Shown piece by piece: positions 17,939-26,296 of a DNA stretch of 64,000 nucleotides (position 1 is the first letter of the stretch; the number at the start of each line of letters is the position of its first letter). Under the pieces are notes generated by a model. That model worked only from the letters and a program-made list of their open reading frames with translations, searched no databases and was not told where the DNA came from. Made by a program: the position numbers and the translations under genes. The DNA comes from Rothia gullae. GTDB lineage: Bacteria; Actinomycetota; Actinomycetes; Actinomycetales; Micrococcaceae. The DNA lies in NCBI RefSeq assembly GCF_024294905.1, contig NZ_JANCOC010000007.1, positions 1 to 64,000 on the forward strand. Reading direction: 5' to 3'.

Positions 17939-19356
17939 TGCAAATCTATGCTCTACTCGCCAAGCGAACCCTATGGAGTTCGCAGGCGATTCTTCCCGTG
18001 CTGGCTTTTGCCGCCTCCTCGGCGCTGTTTTTGACGGTTGCCGGTGGTGTTCAGGCGCTGAGTACGTGGCTTGACCACGCCAACGTTGACCACGAAATGA
18101 TCAACCTAATGGGCATTCAGAAGCTCTACATGGGTTTGGCGTGGGTTGCCGTTCTGGTGCTGGTTGTTCCGCTCTTTACCCTGGGTGCTTCGGCTACTCG
18201 TTTGAGTGCCCGCCGCCGTGATGAGCGTCTGGCATCCCTGCGTCTGATTGGTGCCTCCACGACCCTGATTGTGGGTCTGTCGGTTGCGGACGCGCTGGTG
18301 TACTCTTTCGTGGGTTTCATCATCGGTCTGTTGCTCTATCTGGTGCTAATTTTCCCGTTCGGTGCCATGCACTTTATGAACGTGCCGCTGGGTGCTGAGA
18401 ATCTGCTCCTGCCGGTGAGCATGATTTTCTACTGCTTCCTGGGCTGTATGGTCCTGGCGGCTCTGAGCTCCCTGTTCGGCCTGGCGAAGGTCAGCATCAG
18501 CCCGCTGGGTGTGCGCACCCGCGCGAAGGCTGGATCCGCCGGCTACATTGCCCTGGGTATCGGTGTTGTTCTGGTCATTGCCGTGATGATTCTGGCATCG
18601 ACCTCCAGGGGCTTCAGCATGTTCTCGCCCTTCCAGAACGGCGGGGCCGATAGCGCAATGAAGAACCTGGCGATTTTCATTGCGTTGCCGGGTGTGCTGA
18701 TGATGATTGCTATCGACCTGATTGGTACTTTCCTGGTGTGGGCGTACGCAAAGATTCGTGTGCGCATGACCCAGAAGGCGTCGGTTCTGCTGGGTTACCG
18801 TGCGGTGCTGGAATCCCCGCGCGGGGCGTGGCGTCAGGTTTCGGGTGTGGCGCTGTCGACCTTCTTGGTGACCTTCTTCGGACCCATCCTGATTCTGGCG
18901 GGTGAGATGAGCAAAGACGCAAAGGAAGCCGGTCCTGCTGTCAGCCCCTTCATGACCATCATGCATGACATCTTCCAGGGCATGCTGCTGATGCTGTTCT
19001 TCTCGTATTTGCTGGTCACTCTCTCCGCAGTGCTGAACCAGAGCGCCGCCATTTACGAGCGTGGTTCGCTGTATTCTTCGCTGAATATGATGGGTACCCC
19101 CACAAGGCTGCTGCAGGCTTCGCGCCTGACTGTGGTCTTCGGTCCGCTGGTGCTCATCAGCGTGATTTCTGCGCTACTGGGTCTGCCGCTGACGGCTTTG
19201 ATTGCGGCTCAGGGTCTTCCCAGTGAGGTTCTGGCGAAGATGTTCGGTCTGACCTGCGGCGCTATTGCGCTGGGTCTGGTGCTGGTCTATGCGGGCCTGC
19301 TGGCAACCATTCCGTTTATGCGTCAGGTGACTCATAAGCCGGTGTCCGCTCTCTAA
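17938..19356 (+). CDS. FtsX-like permease
   Basis: 472 residues with about eight hydrophobic segments arranged as in large FtsX/MacB-like permeases of actinobacteria (two repeats of membrane helices). It follows its ATPase with a TAATG overlap, so the two genes are translationally coupled. Motif-poor family; the DERLASLRLIGAS segment after the third helix is the typical coupling-helix-like sequence of FtsX permeases. Substrate unknown; export of a peptide, lipid or antimicrobial is possible. A strong terminator follows. Confidence 0.88.
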   Translation: MQIYALLAKRTLWSSQAILPVLAFAASSALFLTVAGGVQALSTWLDHANVDHEMINLMGIQKLYMGLAWVAVLVLVVPLFTLGASATRLSARRRDERLASLRLIGASTTLIVGLSVADALVYSFVGFIIGLLLYLVLIFPFGAMHFMNVPLGAENLLLPVSMIFYCFLGCMVLAALSSLFGLAKVSISPLGVRTRAKAGSAGYIALGIGVVLVIAVMILASTSRGFSMFSPFQNGGADSAMKNLAIFIALPGVLMMIAIDLIGTFLVWAYAKIRVRMTQKASVLLGYRAVLESPRGAWRQVSGVALSTFLVTFFGPILILAGEMSKDAKEAGPAVSPFMTIMHDIFQGMLLMLFFSYLLVTLSAVLNQSAAIYERGSLYSSLNMMGTPTRLLQASRLTVVFGPLVLISVISALLGLPLTALIAAQGLPSEVLAKMFGLTCGAIALGLVLVYAGLLATIPFMRQVTHKPVSAL

Positions 19357-19371
19357 GCTGTTTTAGCTGCT

Positions 19372-19416
19372 ACCCTCCCGTTGCATCCGTTCTGGATGCG
19401 GCGGGAGGGTTTCTTT
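19372..19416 (+). terminator. Terminator of the ABC/FtsX operon
   Basis: ACCCTCCCG (19372-19380) and CGGGAGGGT (19402-19410), with inner GCATCC/GGATGC, followed by TTCTTT. Confidence 0.85.
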
Positions 19417-19546
19417 ATGCCTACGTTTGTGCTGCATACTTTTGTGCTGCGTGCTTTTGTACCCTTATCCGGTTCGCGCCCTGCATGTTTTCTCACGCAC
19501 CGAGCCACCGCTTCCGTAGCCTAAAACCCTGTGAGAGACTGACATT

Positions 19547-20302
19547 ATGTTTGAACACACAGTACCCTCCGATTGGTTCCCCCGCTGCGCAATCTTCGAC
19601 TGCGACGGCATCCTCCTCGACTCCGAGACCGTCTGGAACGATGTGCAGCGTGAGCTTTTCGCCCGCTGGTCTGTTCCCTTCACCGAAGAGGTTGAGCACC
19701 GCCTCACCGGTCTGGCGGCAGCCGACGTCGCGCAGGAGCTTGCCCTGCTCTCCTACGAGGCGCAGAACGGTCAGAAGCCGGACACCGCCTCCGCAGAGTA
19801 CGCCGAGCACCATGAACGCGTGATGAAGGACCTGCTCACCACCGAGCACAAGGTCATCAGCTCCGGCGTGGACCTGATTGAGGGTGCGCAACAGTTCCTG
19901 GGCTTCCTGAGCGAGCACATGCCGGTTGCGGTGGCGTCGAACTCCACCGCGAACATTCTGACCCTGAAGATGGAAAACTACGGTTACGCCCCGCTGGTGC
20001 GCACCTGGGTCAGCAGCAACGACGTTCCGACCGGTAAGCCCGCCCCGGACATGTACCTGGAGGCGGCACGCCGCCTCGGCTTTGAAGGCCACGAGGCGCT
20101 GGCGTTCGAGGACTCCCCCGCGGGCGCGCAGGCGGCACGTGACGCCGGTACGAAGGTCATGATTTACGTTCCGGAAGGCACCGACCCGGCAAAGGCACCG
20201 GCCGGTTTTGGGCGCTTCGATTCGTTCAATGACCCGCAGCTCTGGGAGGCGGCACGCACATGGATCGCCAAGCTTGAGGCGGCACAGCAGTCTGAGGCAT
20301 AG
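19547..20302 (+). CDS. HAD-superfamily phosphatase
   Basis: 251 residues. HAD subfamily IA layout: nucleophile motif IFDCDGILLDSE near residue 17, an all-helical cap, motif II VASNSTAN, motif III Lys in TGKPAPDMYLEAA and motif IV LAFEDSPAGAQAARDAG. Resembles beta-phosphoglucomutase/phosphoglycolate-phosphatase-like enzymes; the substrate cannot be deduced. Its C-terminus ends in a 15-bp duplication in which a C-to-T difference appears to create the TAG stop. Confidence 0.9.
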   Translation: MFEHTVPSDWFPRCAIFDCDGILLDSETVWNDVQRELFARWSVPFTEEVEHRLTGLAAADVAQELALLSYEAQNGQKPDTASAEYAEHHERVMKDLLTTEHKVISSGVDLIEGAQQFLGFLSEHMPVAVASNSTANILTLKMENYGYAPLVRTWVSSNDVPTGKPAPDMYLEAARRLGFEGHEALAFEDSPAGAQAARDAGTKVMIYVPEGTDPAKAPAGFGRFDSFNDPQLWEAARTWIAKLEAAQQSEA

Positions 20303-20313
20303 CAGTCTGAGGC
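20284..20313. repeat. 15-bp tandem duplication at the HAD gene end
   Basis: ACAGCAGTCTGAGGC (20284-20298) is followed at once by ATAGCAGTCTGAGGC (20299-20313). The single difference turns CAG into the stop TAG (20300-20302). Confidence 0.85.
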
Positions 20314-20383
20314 GGCGCAGGGCTAAGCACCTACCGCAGACGCCTAACCGCCCCACAGCCTCGCCTGATAGGTAGCATCAAGA

Positions 20384-20425
20384 AAGACCCCCGGCCCGCT
20401 CCTCAAGGAGCAGACCGGGGGTCTT
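20384..20425. terminator. Bidirectional terminator between HAD gene and metI
   Basis: AAGACCCCCGG (20384-20394) and CCGGGGGTCTT (20415-20425), with inner GCTCCT/AGGAGC. It lies between convergent genes. Confidence 0.85.
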
Positions 20426-20461
20426 CTATGCTTTATCAGCTGTACCTATAGGGGCACGAGC

Positions 20462-21157
20462 TTAGCGGCGCATAGCCTTCTTCGCCAGGAAGTTACCGAG
20501 GAACTGAACCAGCTGAACCAGGACGATAATAATCGCCACAACAGCCCATGTGATCTCATCGTTGAAGCGCTGGTAGCCATCCACAATCGCGATCTTACCC
20601 AGACCGCCAGCACCCACGTAACCGGCCATAGCGGACATATCCACCACGCCAATGACGAGGAAGGTGTAACCCAGGATTAGCGGGCCAAGCGCCTCCGGAA
20701 CCATGACGGTGAACAGGATGCGCAACTTGGAAGCGCCCATCGCACGCGCCGCCTCAATCACACCCGGGTCAATGGAGACCATGTTCTGCTCCACGATACG
20801 GGCAATAGCGAAAGAAGCACCGAAGCTCATCGCGAAGATTGCCGCGTTCACACCCAGACGGTCATGAACCACGAGGGTCGTCAGCGGACCCAGAGCCGCA
20901 ATCAAAATAATGAACGGGATCGGACGGATCACGTTCACCAGAACATTCAGGAAGGTGTACACAAAGCGGTTCTGGAAGATATTACCTTCACGGGTGGTGT
21001 ACAGCAGCGCACCAATAATCAGGCCAATAAAGCCGGCGCAGACCATGGTCACCGACACCATGAGGAAGGTTTCACCAATAGCGGGAATCAGCTTCTCGGG
21101 CAGGAACTCAGACCAGTCCGTTTTAGAAGCTGCCAGCGGCAGAATAGAAGCAAACAT
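20462..21157 (-). CDS. metI: Methionine ABC transporter permease MetI
   Basis: Inner-membrane subunit of the MetNIQ methionine importer. 231 residues with five to six hydrophobic segments. The cytoplasmic coupling-loop signature of binding-protein-dependent permeases appears as EAARAMGASKLRILFTVMVPEA (split here as EAARAMGASKL and VMVPEALGPL). The ATG at 21157 follows the metN TAA with no gap, so translation is coupled. Confidence 0.95.
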   Translation of the reverse strand: MFASILPLAASKTDWSEFLPEKLIPAIGETFLMVSVTMVCAGFIGLIIGALLYTTREGNIFQNRFVYTFLNVLVNVIRPIPFIILIAALGPLTTLVVHDRLGVNAAIFAMSFGASFAIARIVEQNMVSIDPGVIEAARAMGASKLRILFTVMVPEALGPLILGYTFLVIGVVDMSAMAGYVGAGGLGKIAIVDGYQRFNDEITWAVVAIIIVLVQLVQFLGNFLAKKAMRR

Positions 21158-22213
21158 TTAGCGCACCTCCTGCACGCGGGTGACGGTCTTCAGTTCGGCA
21201 ACGGCGGCGTCAATGCTGGTGATTTCACCGATAAGCTCCAGGGACAGGGTGCCGTAGGACTTACCCTGCAGAGTCTCGATACCACCGCTAACAATGTTGA
21301 AGCGGACGTTACGGGCGCCCAGGTAGGACAGCACCTTACCGAGCTCCTGGTTGCCCTCCACGATTTCAACGTTGATGAGGTAACCCTTGTGGTTCGCGCG
21401 CAGCTCAGCCGCTTCCTTGCCGGTGGGGGCGAGCTTGACGGTGGTTGCCACGAACAGCTTTGCCACGTCAGTATGCGGGTTGGAGAAGACGTCGTAAACG
21501 TTGCCCTGCTCCACCACGCGGCCGGACTCCATGACAGCCACACGGTCAGCAATGCTGGAGACCACATCCATTTCGTGGGTAATCACCACGACGGTCACGC
21601 CCAGTTCACGGTTGACCTTCTTCAGCAGTGCGAGCACTTCATGAGTGGTTTCCGGGTCCAGCGCGCTGGTGGACTCATCCGCCAGCAGCAAGGCGGGGTT
21701 AGTCGCGAGCGCACGAGCAATACCCACACGCTGCTTCTGACCGCCCGAAAGCTGGTTCGGGTAGTGACCGGCACGGTCGGCAAGACCCACGAACTCCAGC
21801 ATTTCCAGGGCGCGGGCGCGGCGCTCAGCTTTGGACCAGCCGGCGATCTTCAGTGGGAACTCGACGTTACCGAGCACGGTGCGGGAGTTCATCAGGTTGA
21901 ACTGCTGGAAGATCATACCGATGTTGGTGCGTGCTTCACGCAGTTCAGAGTCGCGCTTACCGGAAATCTGGAAGCCACCGACAGTCAGGGTGCCGCTGGT
22001 GGTGGTTTCCAGGCCGTTGATGAGGCGGACCAGGGTGGACTTACCGGCGCCGGAGTAGCCGATGATTGCAAAGATTTCGCCGCGGTTAATGCTGAGGGAG
22101 ACGTTGTCCACAGCAACTACTGCTTTGGGGCCATTGCCGAAGACTTTGGAGACTCCGTCCAGAACCACCATGGGCTCGGTGCCGTCACCGAAGCTCTGTA
22201 CCAGTTCACTCAT
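21158..22213 (-). CDS. metN: Methionine ABC transporter ATP-binding protein MetN
   Basis: 351 residues. Walker A GYSGAGKSTLVRLING, signature QLSGGQKQRVGIARAL, Walker B LLLADESTSALDPET and a switch His in VVVITHEMDVV. The C-terminal about 75 residues form the NIL-like regulatory domain that in E. coli MetN binds methionine and inhibits transport from the inside. Between metQ and metN is a strong hairpin, suggesting the lipoprotein gene and the membrane genes are expressed at different levels. Confidence 0.96.
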   Translation of the reverse strand: MSELVQSFGDGTEPMVVLDGVSKVFGNGPKAVVAVDNVSLSINRGEIFAIIGYSGAGKSTLVRLINGLETTTSGTLTVGGFQISGKRDSELREARTNIGMIFQQFNLMNSRTVLGNVEFPLKIAGWSKAERRARALEMLEFVGLADRAGHYPNQLSGGQKQRVGIARALATNPALLLADESTSALDPETTHEVLALLKKVNRELGVTVVVITHEMDVVSSIADRVAVMESGRVVEQGNVYDVFSNPHTDVAKLFVATTVKLAPTGKEAAELRANHKGYLINVEIVEGNQELGKVLSYLGARNVRFNIVSGGIETLQGKSYGTLSLELIGEITSIDAAVAELKTVTRVQEVR

Positions 22214-22266
22214 AAGTTTGTATCCGTCTATGTCGTGGTTGAGGCGCTAAAGGGTATTAACGCCGT

Positions 22267-22330
22267 TACGCAAAGGACGGTAAGCCTGTCGTGACCCACA
22301 TCGGGTGCTTAGACTTACCGCCTTTGCGTA
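22267..22330 (-). promoter_or_regulatory. Strong hairpin between metQ and metN
   Basis: TACGCAAAGG + CGGTAAG (22267-22284) pairs with CTTACCG + CCTTTGCGTA (22314-22330): 17 bp with one unpaired base. There is no T run on the minus strand, so partial termination, or protection of the metQ mRNA 3' end, is more likely than a full stop. Confidence 0.7.
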
Positions 22331-22358
22331 TGCCTAGAGGAGGCGTGTATTTAGAAGA

Positions 22359-23228
22359 TTACTTCTTGGCGCGCAACGCTGCTTCTTCCTTCGCGAGGGT
22401 TTCGCGCAGCTGCTCGACCGGGAGGTTTACCTCAACCGCGGTCTCCTTGGAGTCTTCCTTTACAGCGTTCTGAACTGCTTCGCTGTGGAAGATTTCGACG
22501 ACCTTCTTGTAGGTCTCGTCGTCAGCCTTGTCCTTCTGAGCAACGAAGAGGTTCACGTACTTACGTGCGGACTCGTTCTTGGGGTCATCCTGCGCCAGTG
22601 CTTCGCTGGGCTTCAGACCTGCATCCTTGAGGAAGGTGTTGTTGACGACGGAGCCGTCCACGGATTCGAGGGAGACAACGGTCTGTGCTGCGTCAACTGC
22701 AACGACGTTGACCTTGGAGTTAGCGGTGTCCACGTCATCCACGGTGGGGGATTCAGTCTCAGACTTGAGCTTAACCAGGTTGTTAGCCTTGAGCAGGTTG
22801 ATAGCGCGAGCCTCGTTCACCGGGTCGTTCGGGATAGCGATACGGCCGCCCTGAGGGATGTCAGAGAGGTTGGAGTGCTTCTTGGAGAACAGAGCCATCG
22901 GGTAGATGTTGGTGCCACCAACAATCTGCAGGTCCTTGTTGGACTCAACGTTGTAGTTCGCCAGGTATGCGATGTGCTGGAAACGGTTCATGTCCAGGCT
23001 ACCGGAGTCCACGGAGGGGTTGGGCTGGGAGTAGTCGGTCAGTTCCTTGTACTCAATCTCAATGCCCTGCTTCTTAGCTTCTTCCTTCAGGACCTTGTTA
23101 GCGCTCTCGGTGCCGACCACGCCGATGGTGATCTTCTTAGCGGAGGAAGAGGAGGAGTTGGTGGAACCGCAGCCTGCCAGGCCAAAGACTAGGGGGACAA
23201 CTGCGAGTGCAGCAGCAAACTTCTTCAC
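22359..23228 (-). CDS. metQ: Methionine-binding lipoprotein MetQ
   Basis: Extracytoplasmic binding subunit of the methionine importer. 289 residues: signal peptide with lipobox LAGC (Cys about residue 20), Ser-rich linker, then a NlpA/MetQ domain (KITIGVVGTESANKVLKEEA; SGSLDMNRFQHIAYL; PNDPVNEARAINLLKANNLV). First gene of metQ-metN-metI on the minus strand. The upstream gap lacks a recognisable SAM riboswitch but holds a phased series of GTCA motifs. Confidence 0.94.
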   Translation of the reverse strand: MKKFAAALAVVPLVFGLAGCGSTNSSSSSAKKITIGVVGTESANKVLKEEAKKQGIEIEYKELTDYSQPNPSVDSGSLDMNRFQHIAYLANYNVESNKDLQIVGGTNIYPMALFSKKHSNLSDIPQGGRIAIPNDPVNEARAINLLKANNLVKLKSETESPTVDDVDTANSKVNVVAVDAAQTVVSLESVDGSVVNNTFLKDAGLKPSEALAQDDPKNESARKYVNLFVAQKDKADDETYKKVVEIFHSEAVQNAVKEDSKETAVEVNLPVEQLRETLAKEEAALRAKK

Positions 23229-23466
23229 GGCTATGAATCTTTCTGTTGAATGATGATGCGTTCCACCGGGTGCTCACGTTGGTACTAGCACATCCGATGG
23301 GAATGATGATGGGACAATTACAGCACGCACAAGGGCGGGTGTGGAAGTTAAGGGCTATTCATGAGACACAGAACGTCAAGGTCGTCATATTTTGTCATAA
23401 TTCGTCACGCGGTAATTATTACCAGGTCACAAAGCGTCATTAACCATGTATTCAGGCGCACACAAA
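23229..23466. promoter_or_regulatory. metQ upstream region with phased GTCA motifs
   Basis: GTCA occurs at 23375, 23384, 23394 and 23404, then at 23426 and 23436, i.e. about one DNA helical turn apart, flanking the palindrome GGTAATTATTACC (23411-23423). It lies 150-210 nt upstream of metQ. This suggests a multi-site regulator binding region; the factor is unknown. No gene is visible in the gap. Confidence 0.45.
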
Positions 23467-23500
23467 ACGCCAGCCCGGGTACAAAAACCCAAGCCGGCGT
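23461..23500 (-). terminator. Terminator of the acyl-CoA ligase gene
   Basis: ACGCC ... GGGT (23467-23480) faces ACCC ... GGCGT (23487-23500) with G-U wobbles that pair on the minus-strand RNA; TTTTG follows. It is 38 nt past the stop at 23538. Confidence 0.6.
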
Positions 23501-23537
23501 GCATAGTGTCCACCCGTTACGGCGGAGGGGAATCAAC

Positions 23538-25304
23538 CTACTGACCGAACTCGCCCGAAGCAATCAGCTGCTCACGCACCTTACGGCGCAGAACCTTACC
23601 CAGCATCGAACGGGGCAGGTCCTCCACCACCACGATGCGGCGCGGAACCTTATAACGAGTCACCTTCGAATAGCAGTGCTCACGCAGAGTATGCTCCTGA
23701 ACCACTCGACCCGGAGCGGCAACCACAGCGGCAACCACCATCTCACCACCGGCGGGCAGCGGAATACCGACTACCGCCGCATCCGCGACCATGTCGTGCT
23801 GCTTGAGTGCGACCTCAACCTCCGTCGGGGAGACGTTGAAACCGCCGGTAATAATAACTTCCTTGATGCGGTCGACAATCTGAATGAAGTAATCCTCGTC
23901 CAGGCGCACAATATCACCGGTACGCAACCAACCATCGGGGGTAATGGTCTTCGCCGTCTCATCCTCACGCTTCCAGTAGCCGGCAAAACGCTGAGGGCCC
24001 TTCACCCACAGCTCGCCCTCTTCGCCATCAGGCACATCGGCACCGGTCTCCGGGTCCACCACACGAATATCGGTGGAAGGGAACGGAACACCAATAAACC
24101 CGGCACGGCGAGTATCATTAAGCGGGTTGCAGGACACCAGCGGCGCGCACTCGGTCAGGCCGTAGCCTTCCACCATGAAACCGCCGGAAGCTTCCTCCCA
24201 CTCGGCAACCAGCTCAGGCGGCAGGTTCATTGCGCCAGAGACCGCGTAACGGATACCCTCCAGGGACACACCGCGCTTCTTCGCCTCATCCATCAGGCGG
24301 CGATACACCGGCGGAACCGCAGGAAGAATGGTCGGGCGGGTCTTCTTCATCGCCTTCAAAATCAGGTCCATGTCCACGGTCGGGAACAGCACCAGGCGGG
24401 CACGGCACAGCGACGCAATCGTCACGCCCAGGGTCATACCGTACGCGTGGAACAGCGGCAGAACCGAGTAAATCACCTCGTCATCGCCCGGGTTAATCCA
24501 TGCCTCACCCATGCGGCCGTTAGACTCCAGATTGCGGTGCGTGAGCATCACGCCCTTTGGCAGGCCGGTCGTACCCGAGGTGTACTGCAGCAACGCAATA
24601 TCGTGCGCCGTCGGGCGGCGATGCGACGGGTCAATACGCTCGCTCTTCACCAGCTGAGCCCACGACACCGTACCCGGCGCAGAACCGGTCAGCTTCTCAC
24701 GCGAAGCACGCGCACTCTTCAACGGTAGCTTCAGCGCGGTACGCATCAGCGCGGGCATCGCCGAAATCATGTTCACCGAATAAATATGGTTCGGGCGGAT
24801 ATCCGCAGGAAGACCCGTAATATGCGAGGCAATCTTATCCCACACAATCGCGACCTTCGCGCCGTGATCCTCAAACATATGGCGCAACTCCGCGCCCGTG
24901 TACAGAGGGTTATGCTCCACCACAATCGCGCCCAGGCGCAAAATCGCGTAGAACGCCGCAATATGCTGAGGGCAGTTCGGCAAAATCAGCGCGACACGGT
25001 CACCCGCCTGCACACCAGCCACACGCAGACCCTCCGCAACACGCTCAATCTGGTCCCCCAACTCGGCGTAGGTCGTGGTTGCGCCAAAGAACTCCAGCGC
25101 CACCTTGTGGGGTACGGTGCGGACCGCCTCGTCAATGAGGTGGCTCAGCGAAGTTTCGGGCAGCTCAATATCGCGGGCAGTCCACGAAGAATAATTCTTC
25201 AACCAGGGACGATGCGTCAACGGATGCGCACCAGCCGATACGTCAGCGGGGGATGCAGGTGCCGCCGCATCCTGCAGGTTAGTGTTCTTCTGAGCCTCAG
25301 TCAT
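23538..25304 (-). CDS. fadD: Long-chain fatty acid-CoA ligase-like AMP-binding protein
   Basis: Activates a carboxylic acid, probably a fatty acid, to acyl-AMP and then acyl-CoA. About 588 residues in the ANL superfamily. Motifs: P-loop LQYTSGTTGLPKGVMLTHRN, GYGLTECAPLVS, the hinge GWLRTGDIV and the catalytic Lys region RSMLGKVLRRKVRE. The open frame continues 103 codons upstream of ATG 25304, but those codons overlap the divergent small gene at 25452 and look non-coding. It has its own terminator. Chain-length preference cannot be read from sequence. Confidence 0.9.
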   Translation of the reverse strand: MTEAQKNTNLQDAAAPASPADVSAGAHPLTHRPWLKNYSSWTARDIELPETSLSHLIDEAVRTVPHKVALEFFGATTTYAELGDQIERVAEGLRVAGVQAGDRVALILPNCPQHIAAFYAILRLGAIVVEHNPLYTGAELRHMFEDHGAKVAIVWDKIASHITGLPADIRPNHIYSVNMISAMPALMRTALKLPLKSARASREKLTGSAPGTVSWAQLVKSERIDPSHRRPTAHDIALLQYTSGTTGLPKGVMLTHRNLESNGRMGEAWINPGDDEVIYSVLPLFHAYGMTLGVTIASLCRARLVLFPTVDMDLILKAMKKTRPTILPAVPPVYRRLMDEAKKRGVSLEGIRYAVSGAMNLPPELVAEWEEASGGFMVEGYGLTECAPLVSCNPLNDTRRAGFIGVPFPSTDIRVVDPETGADVPDGEEGELWVKGPQRFAGYWKREDETAKTITPDGWLRTGDIVRLDEDYFIQIVDRIKEVIITGGFNVSPTEVEVALKQHDMVADAAVVGIPLPAGGEMVVAAVVAAPGRVVQEHTLREHCYSKVTRYKVPRRIVVVEDLPRSMLGKVLRRKVREQLIASGEFGQ

Positions 25305-25451
25305 GCTTTGATTGTGCCTTCCCACACCCTCACGCTTCAACTCAGCACCACTTCTTTCCACGCTGAAAATCACACGGTACACCCGCCCCAGATACCGCAA
25401 TAAACTCCGAAACACTAAGGCAGAACCCAGCAACTCTGGGATACTTAAAGT

Positions 25452-25601
25452 ATGAGTAAACGACAGCAAGACATCGCTGATGAGCAGTTCAAGAAGCTCC
25501 TCCGCGAAATTTCCAAACGATTCACTATCGCCGGAGGAGTCGTCATCCTGTTTGGAATGGCCATCATCGCGCTTGCTTACCTTCTGAGAGGAGCCCACTA
25601 A
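25452..25601 (+). CDS. 49-residue single-pass membrane protein
   Basis: ATG at 25452 opens 49 codons ending TAA at 25599-25601, where the A is shared with the ATG of the acetyltransferase gene (TAATG). The protein has a charged N-terminus (MSKRQQDIADEQFKKLLREI), one transmembrane segment (IAGGVVILFGMAIIALAYLL) and a short RGAH tail. The tight overlap and same direction argue that it is real and coupled to the downstream gene. I do not recognise a family; actinobacterial genomes hold many such small membrane proteins. Confidence 0.7.
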   Translation: MSKRQQDIADEQFKKLLREISKRFTIAGGVVILFGMAIIALAYLLRGAH

Positions 25602-26263
25602 TGCACACATCACAGCGCCCCAACGGCGACATCTTCAACCGCATGGTCTCCGGCTCCGCCTACATGCCCGACACCGAATGCACCGCGCAGACTAAGCGCA
25701 TCCACGCTGCAACCGTCCTCGCCGAAGAACACTACGCACGCGGCGAGCAAGCGCAGGCAATGCACGTCTACCGTGAACACCTCGGCCACCTGGGCGAGCA
25801 CTCGCACATCCGCCCCGGCGCACGCTTCGATTACGGCGTGAACACCTATATTGGTGACGGCTCCTTCTTCAACTTTGGTTGCGTCTTCCTGGACGTATGC
25901 CCGATCCGCATCGGCTCCACCGTGCTCGTCGGCAACAACGTGCAGTTCCTCACCCCCACCCACCCGCTCAACCCAGTCGACCGCGCCGCATACTGGGAAG
26001 GTGGCGAGCCCATCACCGTTGAAGACAACGTCTGGATCGGTGGTGGTGCTATCATCCTGGGCGGTGTGACCATCGGCAAGAACTCCGTGATTGGCGCGGG
26101 TACCGTCGTCACCAAGAACGTCCCAGCTAACTCCCTCGTGATCGGCAACCCCGGCCGCGTCATCCGCACCCTGGACGAGAACGAACGCCCGGCATACCCG
26201 CACACCTACTCCGCAGAAGCCCTGGAAGAAGCACGAGCCTTCTACGCTGACCGCAACCGCTAA
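25601..26263 (+). CDS. maa: Sugar O-acetyltransferase (maltose/galactoside acetyltransferase-like)
   Basis: Transfers acetyl from acetyl-CoA to a sugar hydroxyl. 220 residues: an N-terminal helical Mac-like segment (FNRMVSGSAYMPDTECTAQT) followed by a left-handed beta-helix of hexapeptide repeats (VWIGGGAIILGGVTIGKNSV; IGAGTVVTKNVPANSLVIG). The catalytic His is in LTPTHPLNP. Substrate specificity is uncertain; family members acetylate maltose, glucose or galactosides in detoxification. Translationally coupled to the upstream 49-residue protein. Confidence 0.92.
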   Translation: MHTSQRPNGDIFNRMVSGSAYMPDTECTAQTKRIHAATVLAEEHYARGEQAQAMHVYREHLGHLGEHSHIRPGARFDYGVNTYIGDGSFFNFGCVFLDVCPIRIGSTVLVGNNVQFLTPTHPLNPVDRAAYWEGGEPITVEDNVWIGGGAIILGGVTIGKNSVIGAGTVVTKNVPANSLVIGNPGRVIRTLDENERPAYPHTYSAEALEEARAFYADRNR

Positions 26264-26296
26264 ATCGGCACCCAGGACTAGAATCCAAAGGATTTA

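Noticed and set aside
23229..23537. SAM riboswitch upstream of metQ
   Set aside because: No SAM-I, SAM-II or SAM-IV conserved core or terminator-antiterminator layout is visible; only the phased GTCA motifs are seen.
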